The notes: generated by a model from the letters alone, not told the origin. A stretch of DNA of 35,766 nt from Pseudomonadota bacterium (GCA_021847835.1 JAJZPR010000029.1:1-35766); one strand, 5' to 3'; counted from the first letter of the stretch, positions 15,338 through 23,654 are shown. Made by a program: numbers and translations.

Positions 15338-15722
15338 CTGGCTCCGCTTCGAGATCGCCTCAGGCCTGCAAAAGCTGCTGGCGCTGCGCCTGGTCGGCAC
15401 CCCGCCGGAGGATGCCATCGTCGGCACGGCCGAGGTTTGGCTGGAGGCCATGGAGCATTGCGGCATCGGATGGGCGGAACACCTCGACCGGGAGCGGGTG
15501 CATCGGGCCTTCCAAACCCTGTTCCGCATCTGCGACCGCTGGCCGTCGCCGAAGCTGTTCATGGATAACCTGGGCGCCCGCGACCCGCCCAAGGCACTAC
15601 CCGCGCCCCGCCTCACACCGGAAGAGCGCGAACAAAACAAGGCCAGGTTCCGCGAAATCATGGAACTGCTGGCAAAGAGCAAACGAACGCAACCGAATCG
15701 AAATAAAGGAGCAACTTCATGA
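15327..15722 (+). CDS. Early phage protein, unknown
   Basis: A 131-aa helical protein (MVADWLRFEIASGLQKLLAL at the start; basic, Pro-rich middle; LTPEEREQNKARFREIMELL near the end). It overlaps the zinc-ribbon gene by 11 nt and is coupled to the DUF3164 gene by ATGA. The pair of this gene and the preceding one looks like a functional unit in the early operon. No family recognised. Confidence 0.6.
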   Translation: MVADWLRFEIASGLQKLLALRLVGTPPEDAIVGTAEVWLEAMEHCGIGWAEHLDRERVHRAFQTLFRICDRWPSPKLFMDNLGARDPPKALPAPRLTPEEREQNKARFREIMELLAKSKRTQPNRNKGATS

Positions 15723-16351
15723 ACGCCATTACCGCATCCCCGCCGAATCATCCCCCTGAATTCATGGAAGACGCCCAAGGGCGCCTGGTGCCGATTACCC
15801 TGGTCAAACCCATCGACCGCGCCCGAGACAGCCTGGTGTATGAAATCGTCACCGGCGCAAAGCTCCAGTCCTCCGCCCTGGCTGGCTTCAAGAACCGCGT
15901 GTTCGACGACATCCAGGCGTTTGTCGAACTATCCGGCGAACAATACGGCGTCAAGCTCGGCGGTAAAAAAGGCAATGTCACCCTGGTGAGTTTCGACGGC
16001 AAGTACAAGGTTCAGCGCGCCATGGCCGACAGCTTGGTGTTTGACGAGCGCCTGCAGGCCGCCAAGGAACTGATCGACCAATGCATCCACGAATGGGGCC
16101 AAGGCAGCCGCCCGGAAATCATGGCGCTGGTCAACGACGCCTTCAACGTGGACAAGGAAGGAAAGATCAACACCGGGCGCGTTCTCGGCCTGCAACGCCT
16201 CGCTATTGAGGATGAAAAGTGGTTGCGGGCGATGCAGGCCATCCGCGACAGCATTCAGGTCGCCAGCAGCAAAGCCTACTTCCGGGTGTATGAGCGGGTG
16301 GGGAATACCGGCGATTACCAGGCGATCCCGTTGGATGTGGCGGGGGTATAG
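15719..16351 (+). CDS. DUF3164 family phage protein
   Basis: A 210-aa protein of the DUF3164 family, common in the early region of Mu-like phages. Recognised by FMEDAQGRLVPITLVKPIDR near the start, YGVKLGGKKGNVTLVSFDGK, and FNVDKEGKINTGRVLGL with RLAIEDEKWLRAMQAI near the end. AAAGGAG precedes the ATG, which overlaps the previous stop. Its function is not established in what I know. Confidence 0.85.
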   Translation: MNAITASPPNHPPEFMEDAQGRLVPITLVKPIDRARDSLVYEIVTGAKLQSSALAGFKNRVFDDIQAFVELSGEQYGVKLGGKKGNVTLVSFDGKYKVQRAMADSLVFDERLQAAKELIDQCIHEWGQGSRPEIMALVNDAFNVDKEGKINTGRVLGLQRLAIEDEKWLRAMQAIRDSIQVASSKAYFRVYERVGNTGDYQAIPLDVAGV

Positions 16352-16360
16352 GGGAAGAAC

Positions 16361-17068
16361 ATGAGCGATCACGCCAAAATCCTGGACAAGATCAAGAAAT
16401 GCCTGGCCCTGTCCTCCAGCAGCAATGAGCATGAAGCCGAGGCGGCTCTGCGCCAAGCCAGGAAGCTGATGGAGGCGCACGGCATCGACGATCTGGACAT
16501 TCAGGCAGCCGATGCGGAGGAACGCCGGGCGAAATCCGGCGCCAAATCACAGCCCGCCAATTGGGAAACGACACTCGCCGTGAAGATAGGCGATGCCTTT
16601 GGCTGCCAGGTGATTTTTACGAGTGCCGGGTTCTGGAAAACCCACGGTGAGTGGGCATTCATCGGCTGCGGTGCTTCTCCAGAGGTGGCCCACTATGCTT
16701 TTGCGGTGCTGCACCGCCAAGCCAAGCGGGCACGGGAAGAGCATATCAAGGCCAAGCTCAAGCGCTGCAAGGTTGCCACTAAGACGCGCCGGGCCGATCT
16801 GTTCAGCGAGGGTTGGGTACGGTCTGTCGTCCGCACAATTGCGGTTTTTGCCGGTAACGAACAGCAGTCCGCCGCCATTGACGCATTCATGGCTAAGCAT
16901 CACCCGAGCCTGCGCAACATGAAGTCGCGTGACCGAAACGATGGCCGCAATCTCCGCGATCATGAGTTAAATGACTACGCCGCTGGAAGCCGGCTTGGGA
17001 AGGAGGCGCAGCTTAATCGTGGTGTGGGTGGCGCCGAGCAGTCGCTGGCATTGGGGAGCGCAGAATGA
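16361..17068 (+). CDS. DUF2786 domain protein
   Basis: A 235-aa protein with the DUF2786 domain at residues 5-45 (KILDKIKKCLALSSSSNEHE, ARKLMEAHGIDDLDI) and a conserved middle region (WETTLAVKIGDAFGCQVIF, GWVRSVVRTIAVF) seen in phage DUF2786 proteins. The C-terminus is polar and probably disordered. It sits 9 nt after the DUF3164 gene with GGGGAAGAAC upstream, and its stop overlaps the next start. Role unknown. Confidence 0.8.
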   Translation: MSDHAKILDKIKKCLALSSSSNEHEAEAALRQARKLMEAHGIDDLDIQAADAEERRAKSGAKSQPANWETTLAVKIGDAFGCQVIFTSAGFWKTHGEWAFIGCGASPEVAHYAFAVLHRQAKRAREEHIKAKLKRCKVATKTRRADLFSEGWVRSVVRTIAVFAGNEQQSAAIDAFMAKHHPSLRNMKSRDRNDGRNLRDHELNDYAAGSRLGKEAQLNRGVGGAEQSLALGSAE

Positions 17069-17334
17069 ACGCCCTGTTCCTCTTCTCGGCCACCTTCGCC
17101 CTGGTGCTGTTCCTCGGCCTTCAATCCCTCAACGTGAACGGCGGCCACCGCATGCTCTCGGCGCTGACCAGCTTCGGCATCGGTGCGTCCAACATCACCA
17201 TCCTCAAGATCATGCCCGGCCCCACCGGCTGGGTGGAGCTGGCCGCCTACCTGCTCGGCGGGCCGCTGGGCATTCTCGCTTCCATGGCTATTCACCCTTG
17301 GATGGCGCGCCGCTTCGGGAGAAGGAAATCATGA
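17065..17334 (+). CDS. Small membrane protein, unknown
   Basis: An 89-aa protein with two or three membrane segments (LFLFSATFALVLFLGLQSL; VELAAYLLGGPLGILASMAI) and a positively charged tail (WMARRFGRRKS), which should lie in the cytoplasm. ATGA coupling on both sides places it firmly in the early/middle operon. It could be an exclusion or accessory membrane protein; no family recognised. Confidence 0.65.
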   Translation: MNALFLFSATFALVLFLGLQSLNVNGGHRMLSALTSFGIGASNITILKIMPGPTGWVELAAYLLGGPLGILASMAIHPWMARRFGRRKS

Positions 17335-17603
17335 CTGACCTCGAAAAACAGGAAGTGCTCAAAGCCTCGCTGATCAACATCGGCCGCCTGCTGCCACCCG
17401 GCACGGAAATCCATTTCTTCCGGGAGGCCGGCGACCCACGCGCCCGGATGCAGCTCTGTTCCGCCGACGGTACAAATACCGACTACGCCTTTGTCGGGCA
17501 TGGGCCGATTTTCAACGTGCCGACGGTGGAGGCGAGCAGCCCTCACCCCAACCCTCTCCCGCAAGCGGGCGAGGGGGAAAACGAAGAGGGGCATTATGTC
17601 TGA
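17331..17603 (+). CDS. Small protein with REP-like element at its C-terminus
   Basis: A 90-aa product (MTDLEKQEVLKASLINIGRL at the start). Residues 70-81 (PHPNPLPQAGEG) are encoded by the second REP-like repeat, so the native protein probably ended near FNVPTVEA and was extended. GGGAGAAGGAAATC precedes the ATG, which overlaps the previous stop; the 3' end overlaps gemA by 8 nt. Function unknown. Confidence 0.6.
   Translation: MTDLEKQEVLKASLINIGRLLPPGTEIHFFREAGDPRARMQLCSADGTNTDYAFVGHGPIFNVPTVEASSPHPNPLPQAGEGENEEGHYV
17539..17577 (+). repeat. REP-like 39-bp palindromic repeat, copy 2
   Basis: Identical over 39 bp to 13435-13473 and read in the same frame, giving the same PHPNPLPQAGEG peptide near the end of the 90-aa protein. 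It lies 18 nt before the gemA start codon, so its hairpin also sits in the translation-coupling region of gemA. Confidence 0.85.
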
Positions 17604-18051
17604 CCTTCTCACCCATCACCGTCAGTTGGTCGGCATTGCCAAGGGCTGGGCGGCGAAGAACCTGCCCGGCTGGTGCGATGAGACCCATCGCGATCTGCTC
17701 ACCCGGCACGGGGCGACGCCGGTCGATGGCCGGGTGTCTGCCAGCACTTTGACCGTGCCGCAACTCGTCGCGGTGCTGGACGATTACCAGCGCCGGGGCT
17801 GGCCGCGCAGCAAAAAGGTGTTCGGCGCAGGCCTGGCGCAGCCCAAGCCGGTGCCGACCCGCATTGCGCACCTGGTGCGCCTGTGGGGCAAGCTCGGCCA
17901 GGCGGGCAAGGTAGCCAAGGCCACCCGCCCGGCACTGCTGGCTTTCTGCGCCCGCCAGGTGAGCCGCGAGGTGCCCGACCTGGACAGCCTTTCCGTTGCC
18001 GAGTGCCAGAGCATCACCGAAGCCCTCAAGGGCTGGCTGAGGCGCAGCTAA
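17596..18051 (+). CDS. gemA: GemA-like regulatory protein (Mu gp16 family, DUF1018)
   Basis: A 151-aa protein resembling Mu GemA/gp16 regulators: HHRQLVGIAKGWAAKNLP near the start, the LTVPQLVAVLDDYQRRGWP block, and IAHLVRLWGKLGQAGKV. In Mu, GemA influences host gene expression and DNA topology in the early phase. The start at 17596 has GAGGGG upstream and overlaps the previous gene by 8 nt. It is followed at once by the Mor-family gene, as in Mu. Confidence 0.85.
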   Translation: MSDLLTHHRQLVGIAKGWAAKNLPGWCDETHRDLLTRHGATPVDGRVSASTLTVPQLVAVLDDYQRRGWPRSKKVFGAGLAQPKPVPTRIAHLVRLWGKLGQAGKVAKATRPALLAFCARQVSREVPDLDSLSVAECQSITEALKGWLRRS

Positions 18052-18054
18052 GTC

Positions 18055-18507
18055 ATGGGAATCCCGCGCCATCGCCAGACCTTGCCCGCCTCGCCCTCAC
18101 TTTCGAGCGGGGGCAGCTATCCCGCAGTCGATGAGGAACTGCTCAAGACCCTGCCGGCGGTACTGCGGGCCGTGGTGCGGGCCTTGGGCTTCGCACGGTC
18201 GCGGGAATGGCTGGCGGATCATGGCGGGGTGAATGTCAGCATCCCGGCCCGCCGAACCCAGGCGCTGGGCCTGGAACCGGATGAACTGGCCCGCCTGCGC
18301 GTCACGCTGGCCCCGCACCTGGATGCGGCTGGCCGTTGCTGGCTGCCCAAGGCCGACAAGCTCTTCATCCGGGTGCGCGATGCCCAGATACGAAAAGACA
18401 AGAGCAACGCTAGCATCAACGTGCTGGCGCGGCGGCATAGCCTTTCCTCCCGCCAGATTCTGAACATCTGCCGGGAAGACGACGACAGGCAATTCGACCT
18501 GTTTTAA
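18055..18507 (+). CDS. mor: Mor-family transcription activator of late genes
   Basis: A 150-aa Mor/C-family activator. The C-terminal part carries the family pattern: a CWLPKADKLFIRVRDAQIRK stretch, then the helix-turn-helix INVLARRHSLSSRQILNICR. In Mu, Mor turns on the middle promoter and C, its relative, the four late promoters. Only one such gene is present here, so it probably does both or directly activates late operons. Its likely targets are the GGAAACGTTTCC palindromes ahead of the lysis, protease and tape measure operons. It lies 3 nt after gemA, with no strong ribosome binding site, and the long intergenic region that follows ends the early/middle operon. Confidence 0.88.
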   Translation: MGIPRHRQTLPASPSLSSGGSYPAVDEELLKTLPAVLRAVVRALGFARSREWLADHGGVNVSIPARRTQALGLEPDELARLRVTLAPHLDAAGRCWLPKADKLFIRVRDAQIRKDKSNASINVLARRHSLSSRQILNICREDDDRQFDLF

Positions 18508-18680
18508 GCCGGGATCGGCAAAATTTGTGTAACAGATTTGAAACAGACCACCGGCAATAGCCTTATTTCGATTTGAAAGCGCCTTTGTTGCGTTTACAGA
18601 TGTCCGACTGACGCCATCGTAACCGCCAACCTCTAAAAGAGGCTACAGCGCGTTTCTGGCGATCCGCCCCAACCCACCGA
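18508..18680. other. Intergenic region between mor and the late head operon
   Basis: No ORF is convincing here. It holds a small hairpin (CCTCTAAAAGAGG, about 18631-18643) that is too short and lacks a T-tract to be a strong terminator. AT content is higher than in the genes. The region leads into the late-promoter palindrome. Confidence 0.5.
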
Positions 18681-18698
18681 GCGGGAAACGTTTCCCGC
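18681..18698 (+). promoter_or_regulatory. Late-promoter palindrome, head operon
   Basis: GCGGGAAACGTTTCCCGC is a perfect 18-bp palindrome. The 14-bp core (18683-18696) is followed after exactly 24 nt by GCGAAG (18721-18726). Same layout as at 8141-8154 and 24440-24453. Proposed Mor-family activator site; if GCGAAG occupies the -10 position the dyad centre is at -43.5. Confidence 0.65.
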
Positions 18699-18727
18699 CG
18701 TGCCACGAATCCCCCTTCACGCGAAGA

Positions 18728-18748
18728 TGCTCCTACCCAATAGGAGCA
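18728..18748 (+). promoter_or_regulatory. Hairpin covering the protease gene ribosome binding site
   Basis: TGCTCCTA (18728-18735), loop CCCAA, TAGGAGCA (18741-18748) is a perfect 8-bp stem. Its 3' arm contains the only Shine-Dalgarno candidate (GGAG 18743-18746), 6 nt before the GTG start at 18753. Fits a translational gate if the whole stem is transcribed. Confidence 0.6.
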
Positions 18749-18752
18749 AGCT

Positions 18753-19742
18753 GTGCCAAAAAAGACCGTAACCAAAACCGCCCTTGCCGCCCTGACATTT
18801 GAACTTTTGTCCGGCGACGGCGGCGTTCCCAACGAAGCCCATCTGCTGCCGCCCGGCCCCTTTCGCGCCGTGGATGGCCGCCCCTTTGAATGCGACGGCT
18901 GGAAGTTGGACGCCGCAATCGCCGCTCGGGTGATTGCGCGGGCCGCCGCCCAGAAGACCGACATCCTGATAGATTTCGAGCACCAGAGCCTGCGCTCCGA
19001 GTGGAACGGCCAGCCGGCCCCCGCTGCCGGGTGGATTCCGCGCACGATGGAATGGCGCGAGACCAAGGGCTTGTACGCACTGGGCATCAATTGGGTCGGC
19101 GATACCGTTGAACTGATCAAACAGAAGAAGTACCGCTACATCAGCACGGTCTTCCTCTACGACCCCAGGACCGGCGAGGTGCTGGAAGTCATTTCCGTGG
19201 CGCTGACCAACACCCCCGCCCTGGATGGGCTAGACGCCCTGGCCGATCTGGCCCGCAAGCATTCCGTTTTTTCAACCGAAGAGGAGGCCGATATGGCTGA
19301 CGAGAAGCAAGTGGCCGCGCTCACCGCTGAGCGTGACGGCCTGAAAACCGAAACGGTCGCATTGGCCGCCGAACGTGACGGCCTGAAAACCCAGGTGGCC
19401 GCGCTAGCTACCGAGCGCGACAACCTGAAAGCCAAGGTGGATGCCGCCGAGAAAGAAAAGGCCGAAGCCGCCCTGACTGCCGAGAAGTCCAAGCATGGCG
19501 AGCTGCTGCAAGCGGCGCTGACCGATGGCCGTCTGGTCCCCGCCCAGAAGACCTGGGCGGAAAAACAGACGCTGGCCGCCCTCACCGAGTACCTGGACGC
19601 GACCAATCCCCTGCCCATCACACAGAGGCAAGTTGACGGCAAGGATGGCGGCGGGCACGGCCTCAATGAGGAAGAGCTGGCCATGTGCAGCCGCATGGGC
19701 GTATCCCCCGAAGATTTCACCAAGGCCAAGGCAAAGGCTTAA
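18753..19742 (+). CDS. Mu gpI-like head maturation protease/scaffold
   Basis: A 329-aa protein. The N-terminal ~175 residues are a Mu-type capsid protease: TDILIDFEHQSLRS supplies the His and VISVALTNTPALDGL the Ser of the likely catalytic set. The C-terminal half is scaffold: a run of 14-residue coiled-coil units (ALTAERDGLKTETVA and relatives, about 185-245) then a helical end. It starts at GTG 18753. The scaffold part probably is also made alone from an internal start at 19293. Protease cleaves scaffold and capsid during head maturation. Confidence 0.9.
   Translation: MPKKTVTKTALAALTFELLSGDGGVPNEAHLLPPGPFRAVDGRPFECDGWKLDAAIAARVIARAAAQKTDILIDFEHQSLRSEWNGQPAPAAGWIPRTMEWRETKGLYALGINWVGDTVELIKQKKYRYISTVFLYDPRTGEVLEVISVALTNTPALDGLDALADLARKHSVFSTEEEADMADEKQVAALTAERDGLKTETVALAAERDGLKTQVAALATERDNLKAKVDAAEKEKAEAALTAEKSKHGELLQAALTDGRLVPAQKTWAEKQTLAALTEYLDATNPLPITQRQVDGKDGGGHGLNEEELAMCSRMGVSPEDFTKAKAKA
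19293..19742 (+). CDS. Internal in-frame scaffold protein (Mu gpZ-like)
   Basis: An ATG at 19293, in frame with the protease gene, is preceded by GAGGAGG with a 5-6 nt spacing. It would yield the 149-aa coiled-coil scaffold MADEKQVAALTAERDGL... alone. Mu makes its scaffold Z this way from within gene I, as do lambda and other phages. The start and SD are seen; expression is inferred. Confidence 0.7.
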   Translation: MADEKQVAALTAERDGLKTETVALAAERDGLKTQVAALATERDNLKAKVDAAEKEKAEAALTAEKSKHGELLQAALTDGRLVPAQKTWAEKQTLAALTEYLDATNPLPITQRQVDGKDGGGHGLNEEELAMCSRMGVSPEDFTKAKAKA

Positions 19743-19776
19743 AGCCGCCGGTCATAACCTGAATTAGGAGAAGAAA

Positions 19777-20679
19777 ATGGCAGTACTGACGCAAGTTCAG
19801 ATCGACGCACTGAAAACCACGCTGATCGCCCGCTGGAATGCCGGCCTGGCAATGTCCCCCGACGACTGGAAGAAGATCGGCAAGCTGGTTACATCCAACG
19901 GAAAGTCCAACACCTACGAATGGCTCAGCCAGTTCCCCGCCTTCCGCGAGTGGGTTGGCTCCCGCCTGCACAAGCTGTTCAAGGAAACCGCTTATACCGT
20001 GGTGAACCGTAAGTTCGAGTCCACGGTGGACGTGCAGCGCACGGACATCGAAGACGACAACATCGGCCAGTACGGCACCCTCGCCGAATCCGCCGGGCAA
20101 TCGGCGACCGACCTCAAGAATGATTTGGTGTTCCAGGCGCTGACGGGGGGCTTCGCTTCCGTTTGCTACGACGGTCAGTTTTTCTTCGACACCGACCACC
20201 CGGTCTATCCGAACGAGGACGGCAGCGGCGTGGCAGCCACCGTCAGCAACATGCAGGCGGGCGTGGGCGCACCTTGGGTTCTGCTCTGCACCAAGCGGGC
20301 CGCCGCCCCGATCTACCTCCAGGAGCGCATGCCCGCCCAGTTCGACAGCATCACCTCGGTACAGAACGGCAACGTCTTCGACCTGGACGTATACAGCTTC
20401 GGTGGACGCTGGCGCGGTGAAGCTGCCTACGGCTTCTGGCAGTGCGCTTTCGGCTCCAAGGCCGCGCTCGATGCCGCCAACTTCAACGCCGCTTATGTCG
20501 CGATGATGAAGTTCACCGGCGACGGGGGCCGCAAGCTGGGCATCGTGCCGGATACGCTGGTGACCGGCCCGGACAACATGGCAGCCGCTGAAGCCCTGTT
20601 GAAGGCGATGAAGAGCGCCAACGGCGCGGACAACACCAACTACAACAAGGTGCAACTGATCGTCACGCCTTGGATGTAA
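19777..20679 (+). CDS. Mu gpT-like major capsid protein
   Basis: A 300-aa HK97-fold capsid subunit of the Mu gpT family. Family marks are LTQVQIDALKTTLIARWNAG at the start, the SNGKSNTYEWLSQFPAFREW block, and the VVNRKFESTVDVQRTDIEDD segment followed by IGQYGTL. AGGAGAAG precedes the start. It follows the protease/scaffold by 34 nt, as in Mu, and should be the most abundant late protein. Confidence 0.94.
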   Translation: MAVLTQVQIDALKTTLIARWNAGLAMSPDDWKKIGKLVTSNGKSNTYEWLSQFPAFREWVGSRLHKLFKETAYTVVNRKFESTVDVQRTDIEDDNIGQYGTLAESAGQSATDLKNDLVFQALTGGFASVCYDGQFFFDTDHPVYPNEDGSGVAATVSNMQAGVGAPWVLLCTKRAAAPIYLQERMPAQFDSITSVQNGNVFDLDVYSFGGRWRGEAAYGFWQCAFGSKAALDAANFNAAYVAMMKFTGDGGRKLGIVPDTLVTGPDNMAAAEALLKAMKSANGADNTNYNKVQLIVTPWM

Positions 20680-20737
20680 TCCCCTTCTGGCCGGGGCAAC
20701 CCGGTCAGATTGCCAATCGATTTAAAAGGAGCCTGTG

Positions 20738-21166
20738 ATGGCCAAGACATTGTTTGTGCGGGTGCAGCCCAAGAGCGGTCAAAAGACCTTCTTCCGCTGC
20801 GGTATGAAATTCAGCCAGGCATGGCAAGAAGTGGAGGTGGACGATGCCACCGCCGCCCGCCTGGAAGCAGAGCAGATGCTGGAGGTGTCGAAAACCCGGC
20901 CGGCGGAACTGGAGAACGAAACGTCCAAAGCAGATGACTCTGCGGGCGGCTCCAGTGCCGGGACGGGTTCCGATGCCTCGGCCGCTGCACCAAAAGACCC
21001 GGACGCGCGCCTGGCAGCCATTAAGGTCGCCATTAGCCAACTGGACAAGGAAGACGCCACCCTTATGACCACTGGCGGCAAGCCGAAGACGGAAGCTATC
21101 GCAGCCATTACCGGCTGGCCGGTGTCCGCCGCCGAGCGTGACGCTGCATTGGTGGTGGCTGAGTAA
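20738..21166 (+). CDS. Mu gp35-like head protein (HI1506-related)
   Basis: A 142-aa protein. The N-terminus (FFRCGMKFSQAWQEVEVDDA) resembles the FluMu gp35/HI1506 family next to the capsid gene, the middle is Ser/Ala/Asp-rich and disordered, and the end (GGKPKTEAIAAITGWPVSAA) is a small HeH-like fold found in such proteins. ATG 20738 is preferred over GTG 20735 because AAAGGAG is well spaced. Stop and next start overlap as TAATG. Role in the head is inferred from position. Confidence 0.78.
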   Translation: MAKTLFVRVQPKSGQKTFFRCGMKFSQAWQEVEVDDATAARLEAEQMLEVSKTRPAELENETSKADDSAGGSSAGTGSDASAAAPKDPDARLAAIKVAISQLDKEDATLMTTGGKPKTEAIAAITGWPVSAAERDAALVVAE

Positions 21167-21660
21167 TGGCCTTCGCTTCCCGTTCCGATCTGCTGGCGCG
21201 GAGCAACGCCCGCCGCCTTGCCCAGTTGGCGGTTCCCGCCGACGTGGACATGGTGCCGGATGAAGCGCTGCGCGCCGCGATTGCGGGGAGCAACCTCGGA
21301 GGATTCACTCCAGCCGAGCAAGCCGCCCTGGCACTGGCGATGGTGGCCATCGACGAGGCCCTGGCCGACGCCGATGCGCTGCTGCTTTCCTACGGCATCC
21401 CCGCCACGGTGCAGACCAGCCTGCTGGCCCGGCTGGCTTCGACCGTCGCCCTCTATTACCTGCAAGGGGCGGAGCGCATGACGGACGATGTGCGCAAGGC
21501 TTACGACGGCGTGATCGATACTCTGAAAGCGCACAGCCGGGGCGACCTCGACCTGATTCCCGCCGCGCCCACCGACCCGGTGCCGAGCGACGATGCGGCC
21601 ATTATCGGAAGCCGGCCCAGCCGTTACGGAACTTCCTGGACAGACGAGGTGGGGCTGTGA
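21166..21660 (+). CDS. DUF1320 head-completion protein (Mu gp36-like)
   Basis: A 164-aa protein of the DUF1320/gp36 family, a likely head-tail adaptor: ASRSDLLARSNARRLAQLAV start, the TPAEQAALALAMVAIDEALA and LLARLASTVALYYLQG helices are typical. It sits between gp35-like and gp37-like genes in the Mu order, with overlapping start and stop codons on both sides. Confidence 0.85.
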   Translation: MAFASRSDLLARSNARRLAQLAVPADVDMVPDEALRAAIAGSNLGGFTPAEQAALALAMVAIDEALADADALLLSYGIPATVQTSLLARLASTVALYYLQGAERMTDDVRKAYDGVIDTLKAHSRGDLDLIPAAPTDPVPSDDAAIIGSRPSRYGTSWTDEVGL

Positions 21661-22136
21661 TTTCGCTCAAGCCCCTGATCGAACACTTGACCCCCAAGCC
21701 CGCCGGGTTTGACGGCTTGTGGTTTCGCCAGGTGGCCGGCGCGGCGGAATATGCCCGCCTGCGCCCGGAAGCCTTGCCCTTGCCGGCCTGCTGGATCGTG
21801 CGGGCGGCGGACAAGGTGCAGCACGCCGGGGAACGGGCCGAGAACGTGACGCTGGCGTTCGATGTGGTGATCGCCATCGAAAACGCCCGCACCCACGTTC
21901 AAGGCGATACCGACGACGAACTGCTCAAGTACCGCAAGGCCGTCAAAGCGCTGCTCCTGGGCTGGGAAATCGAGCCGGACGTGAAACCCATCCAGTTCGC
22001 CGGGGGCCAGGTGCTGGAATATACCGACGGCGACCTCTACTGGCGCGACCGCTACGACTTCGAGGCCCTGATTACCAACTATTTGCCCGACCCGCCTGCT
22101 TTCGACAGGCTCAACTATGATGGAGAAAAACTGTGA
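21657..22136 (+). CDS. Gp37-like tail terminator protein
   Basis: A 159-aa protein of the Mu gp37 type, which caps the tail tube and stops its growth. Start is GTG 21657 in a GTGA overlap. Seen in the sequence: ISLKPLIEHLTPK at the start, FDVVIAIENARTH in the middle and LYWRDRYDFEALITNYLPDP near the end. The next gene starts in another GTGA overlap. Assignment is by position in the Mu order and general appearance. Confidence 0.78.
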   Translation: MISLKPLIEHLTPKPAGFDGLWFRQVAGAAEYARLRPEALPLPACWIVRAADKVQHAGERAENVTLAFDVVIAIENARTHVQGDTDDELLKYRKAVKALLLGWEIEPDVKPIQFAGGQVLEYTDGDLYWRDRYDFEALITNYLPDPPAFDRLNYDGEKL

Positions 22137-23608
22137 CCATTACCTTTAGTGAAGTGCCCCAGGCGCTTCGTTACCCCGGCGCTTATATCGAGATCGACGG
22201 CAGCCAGGCCGGTCTCGGCGGCGATCTGCCCATCGTGTTGCTGGTCGGGCAGAAACTGCCCACGGGCACGGCCCCGGCCGGTGAAATCGTGCGTCTTTCC
22301 GGCATTGAGGATGCCAAGGCCAAGGCCGGCCCCGGCTCCATGCTGGCGCAAATGGCCGCCCGCTACCGCAGGGTCGATCCGACCTTCGACCTCTTCATGC
22401 TGCCCTATGCCGACAACCCGGCCGGCGTGACGGCGACCGGCACCATTACGGTAAACAGTGTGGCCACTGCGAACGGTACGCTGGTGCTCTACATTGCCCA
22501 GCGCGCCATCAGCGTGGGCATCACCATCGGCCAGACGGCGGCCCAGACCGCGACGGCCATTGCCCAGGCGATTACCGATGCCGGCATCGACATCCCGGTG
22601 ACGGCGGCGGCGGTGGACGCGGTGGTGACCCTTACCGCCCGCCACAAGGGCACCTGCGGCAACGCCATCGACCTGCGCCTGAACCTTTATGGCGAAGAAA
22701 CCCCGGCGGGGCTGGTGCTGGGCATCGTGGCCATGTCCGGTGGCGCGGGCGACCCGGCCCCCGGCGACCTAGCCGCCCAGATCGGCGAGCGCTGGTTCCG
22801 CTATTTGGCGCTGGGCATCAACGACGCGGCGACCCTGGCCGCTTGGCATGCCGAGAGCCAACGGCGCTACGCCGTGCCGGTGCAGGCCGGGTTCCGTGCC
22901 TTTACGGCATTTCGCGGCGACTACGCGACGGCCGCAGCCTTCGGCGAGACCAAGAACTACGAGCACATCGCGGATTTGTGGCTGGGCATCAACCCGCCCA
23001 CCACCTGGGAGGCGGCGGCAACGCTGGCCGCTGCCGCTGCGCCGCGCCTGTACAACAACCCGGTGATTTCGCTGGAAGGGACGCCGCTGCCGGGTCTGAA
23101 GGCGGACGTGGGCTACAACGATTTCACCAACGGCAACAGCCTGCTGTTCAAGGGCATGAGCCTGATGGAGGCCGGCAAGGACGGCTCCTGCTACATCAAG
23201 CGCCTGATTTCGATGTATCAGTTCCGCTCGGATGGCAGCGCGGACGATGCCTACCTGGACATCAACATTGCCGAGGTGATGGAGCGCATCCGCTACGAGC
23301 AGCGCATCGGCGCGATCAAGAAATTCCGGGGCACGGTGGCATCCAAGACCGACGAGGGATTCCGACCCGGCCTGCCGATCACCACCGAAGACGGCGTGAA
23401 GGGTTTCCTGCTCTCGCTCTACAAGAACGTGCTGATGGCGGAATACGGCTGGGTGCAGGAATACGCCTACTACAAGGGCACGCTGATCGTTGAACAAGAC
23501 CCGGGCAACCCGAGCCGCTTCAACTTCCGCGATGACCCGGTGGTGAATTCGCCGTTCTACATCCTCGCCGGACGCTCGCGCTTCCATAAGGCGGTTCCGG
23601 CCTATTAA
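22133..23608 (+). CDS. Tail sheath protein (Mu gpL-like)
   Basis: A 491-aa contractile tail sheath. It begins ITFSEVPQALRYPGAYIEID, where the PGAYIEID motif is a strong sheath mark; GSMLAQMAARYRRVDP and LDINIAEVMERIRYEQRI (C-terminal handle region) also fit. The middle (about 100-200) is an inserted Ala/Thr-rich domain exposed on the sheath surface. Starts at GTG 22133 after TGGAGAAAAA. Its presence shows the tail is contractile (myovirus morphology). Confidence 0.93.
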   Translation: MTITFSEVPQALRYPGAYIEIDGSQAGLGGDLPIVLLVGQKLPTGTAPAGEIVRLSGIEDAKAKAGPGSMLAQMAARYRRVDPTFDLFMLPYADNPAGVTATGTITVNSVATANGTLVLYIAQRAISVGITIGQTAAQTATAIAQAITDAGIDIPVTAAAVDAVVTLTARHKGTCGNAIDLRLNLYGEETPAGLVLGIVAMSGGAGDPAPGDLAAQIGERWFRYLALGINDAATLAAWHAESQRRYAVPVQAGFRAFTAFRGDYATAAAFGETKNYEHIADLWLGINPPTTWEAAATLAAAAAPRLYNNPVISLEGTPLPGLKADVGYNDFTNGNSLLFKGMSLMEAGKDGSCYIKRLISMYQFRSDGSADDAYLDINIAEVMERIRYEQRIGAIKKFRGTVASKTDEGFRPGLPITTEDGVKGFLLSLYKNVLMAEYGWVQEYAYYKGTLIVEQDPGNPSRFNFRDDPVVNSPFYILAGRSRFHKAVPAY

Positions 23609-23654
23609 AGCCGGGGCAAGGACAATTTAACGATCTTTCAAAGAGGATTCAAAC

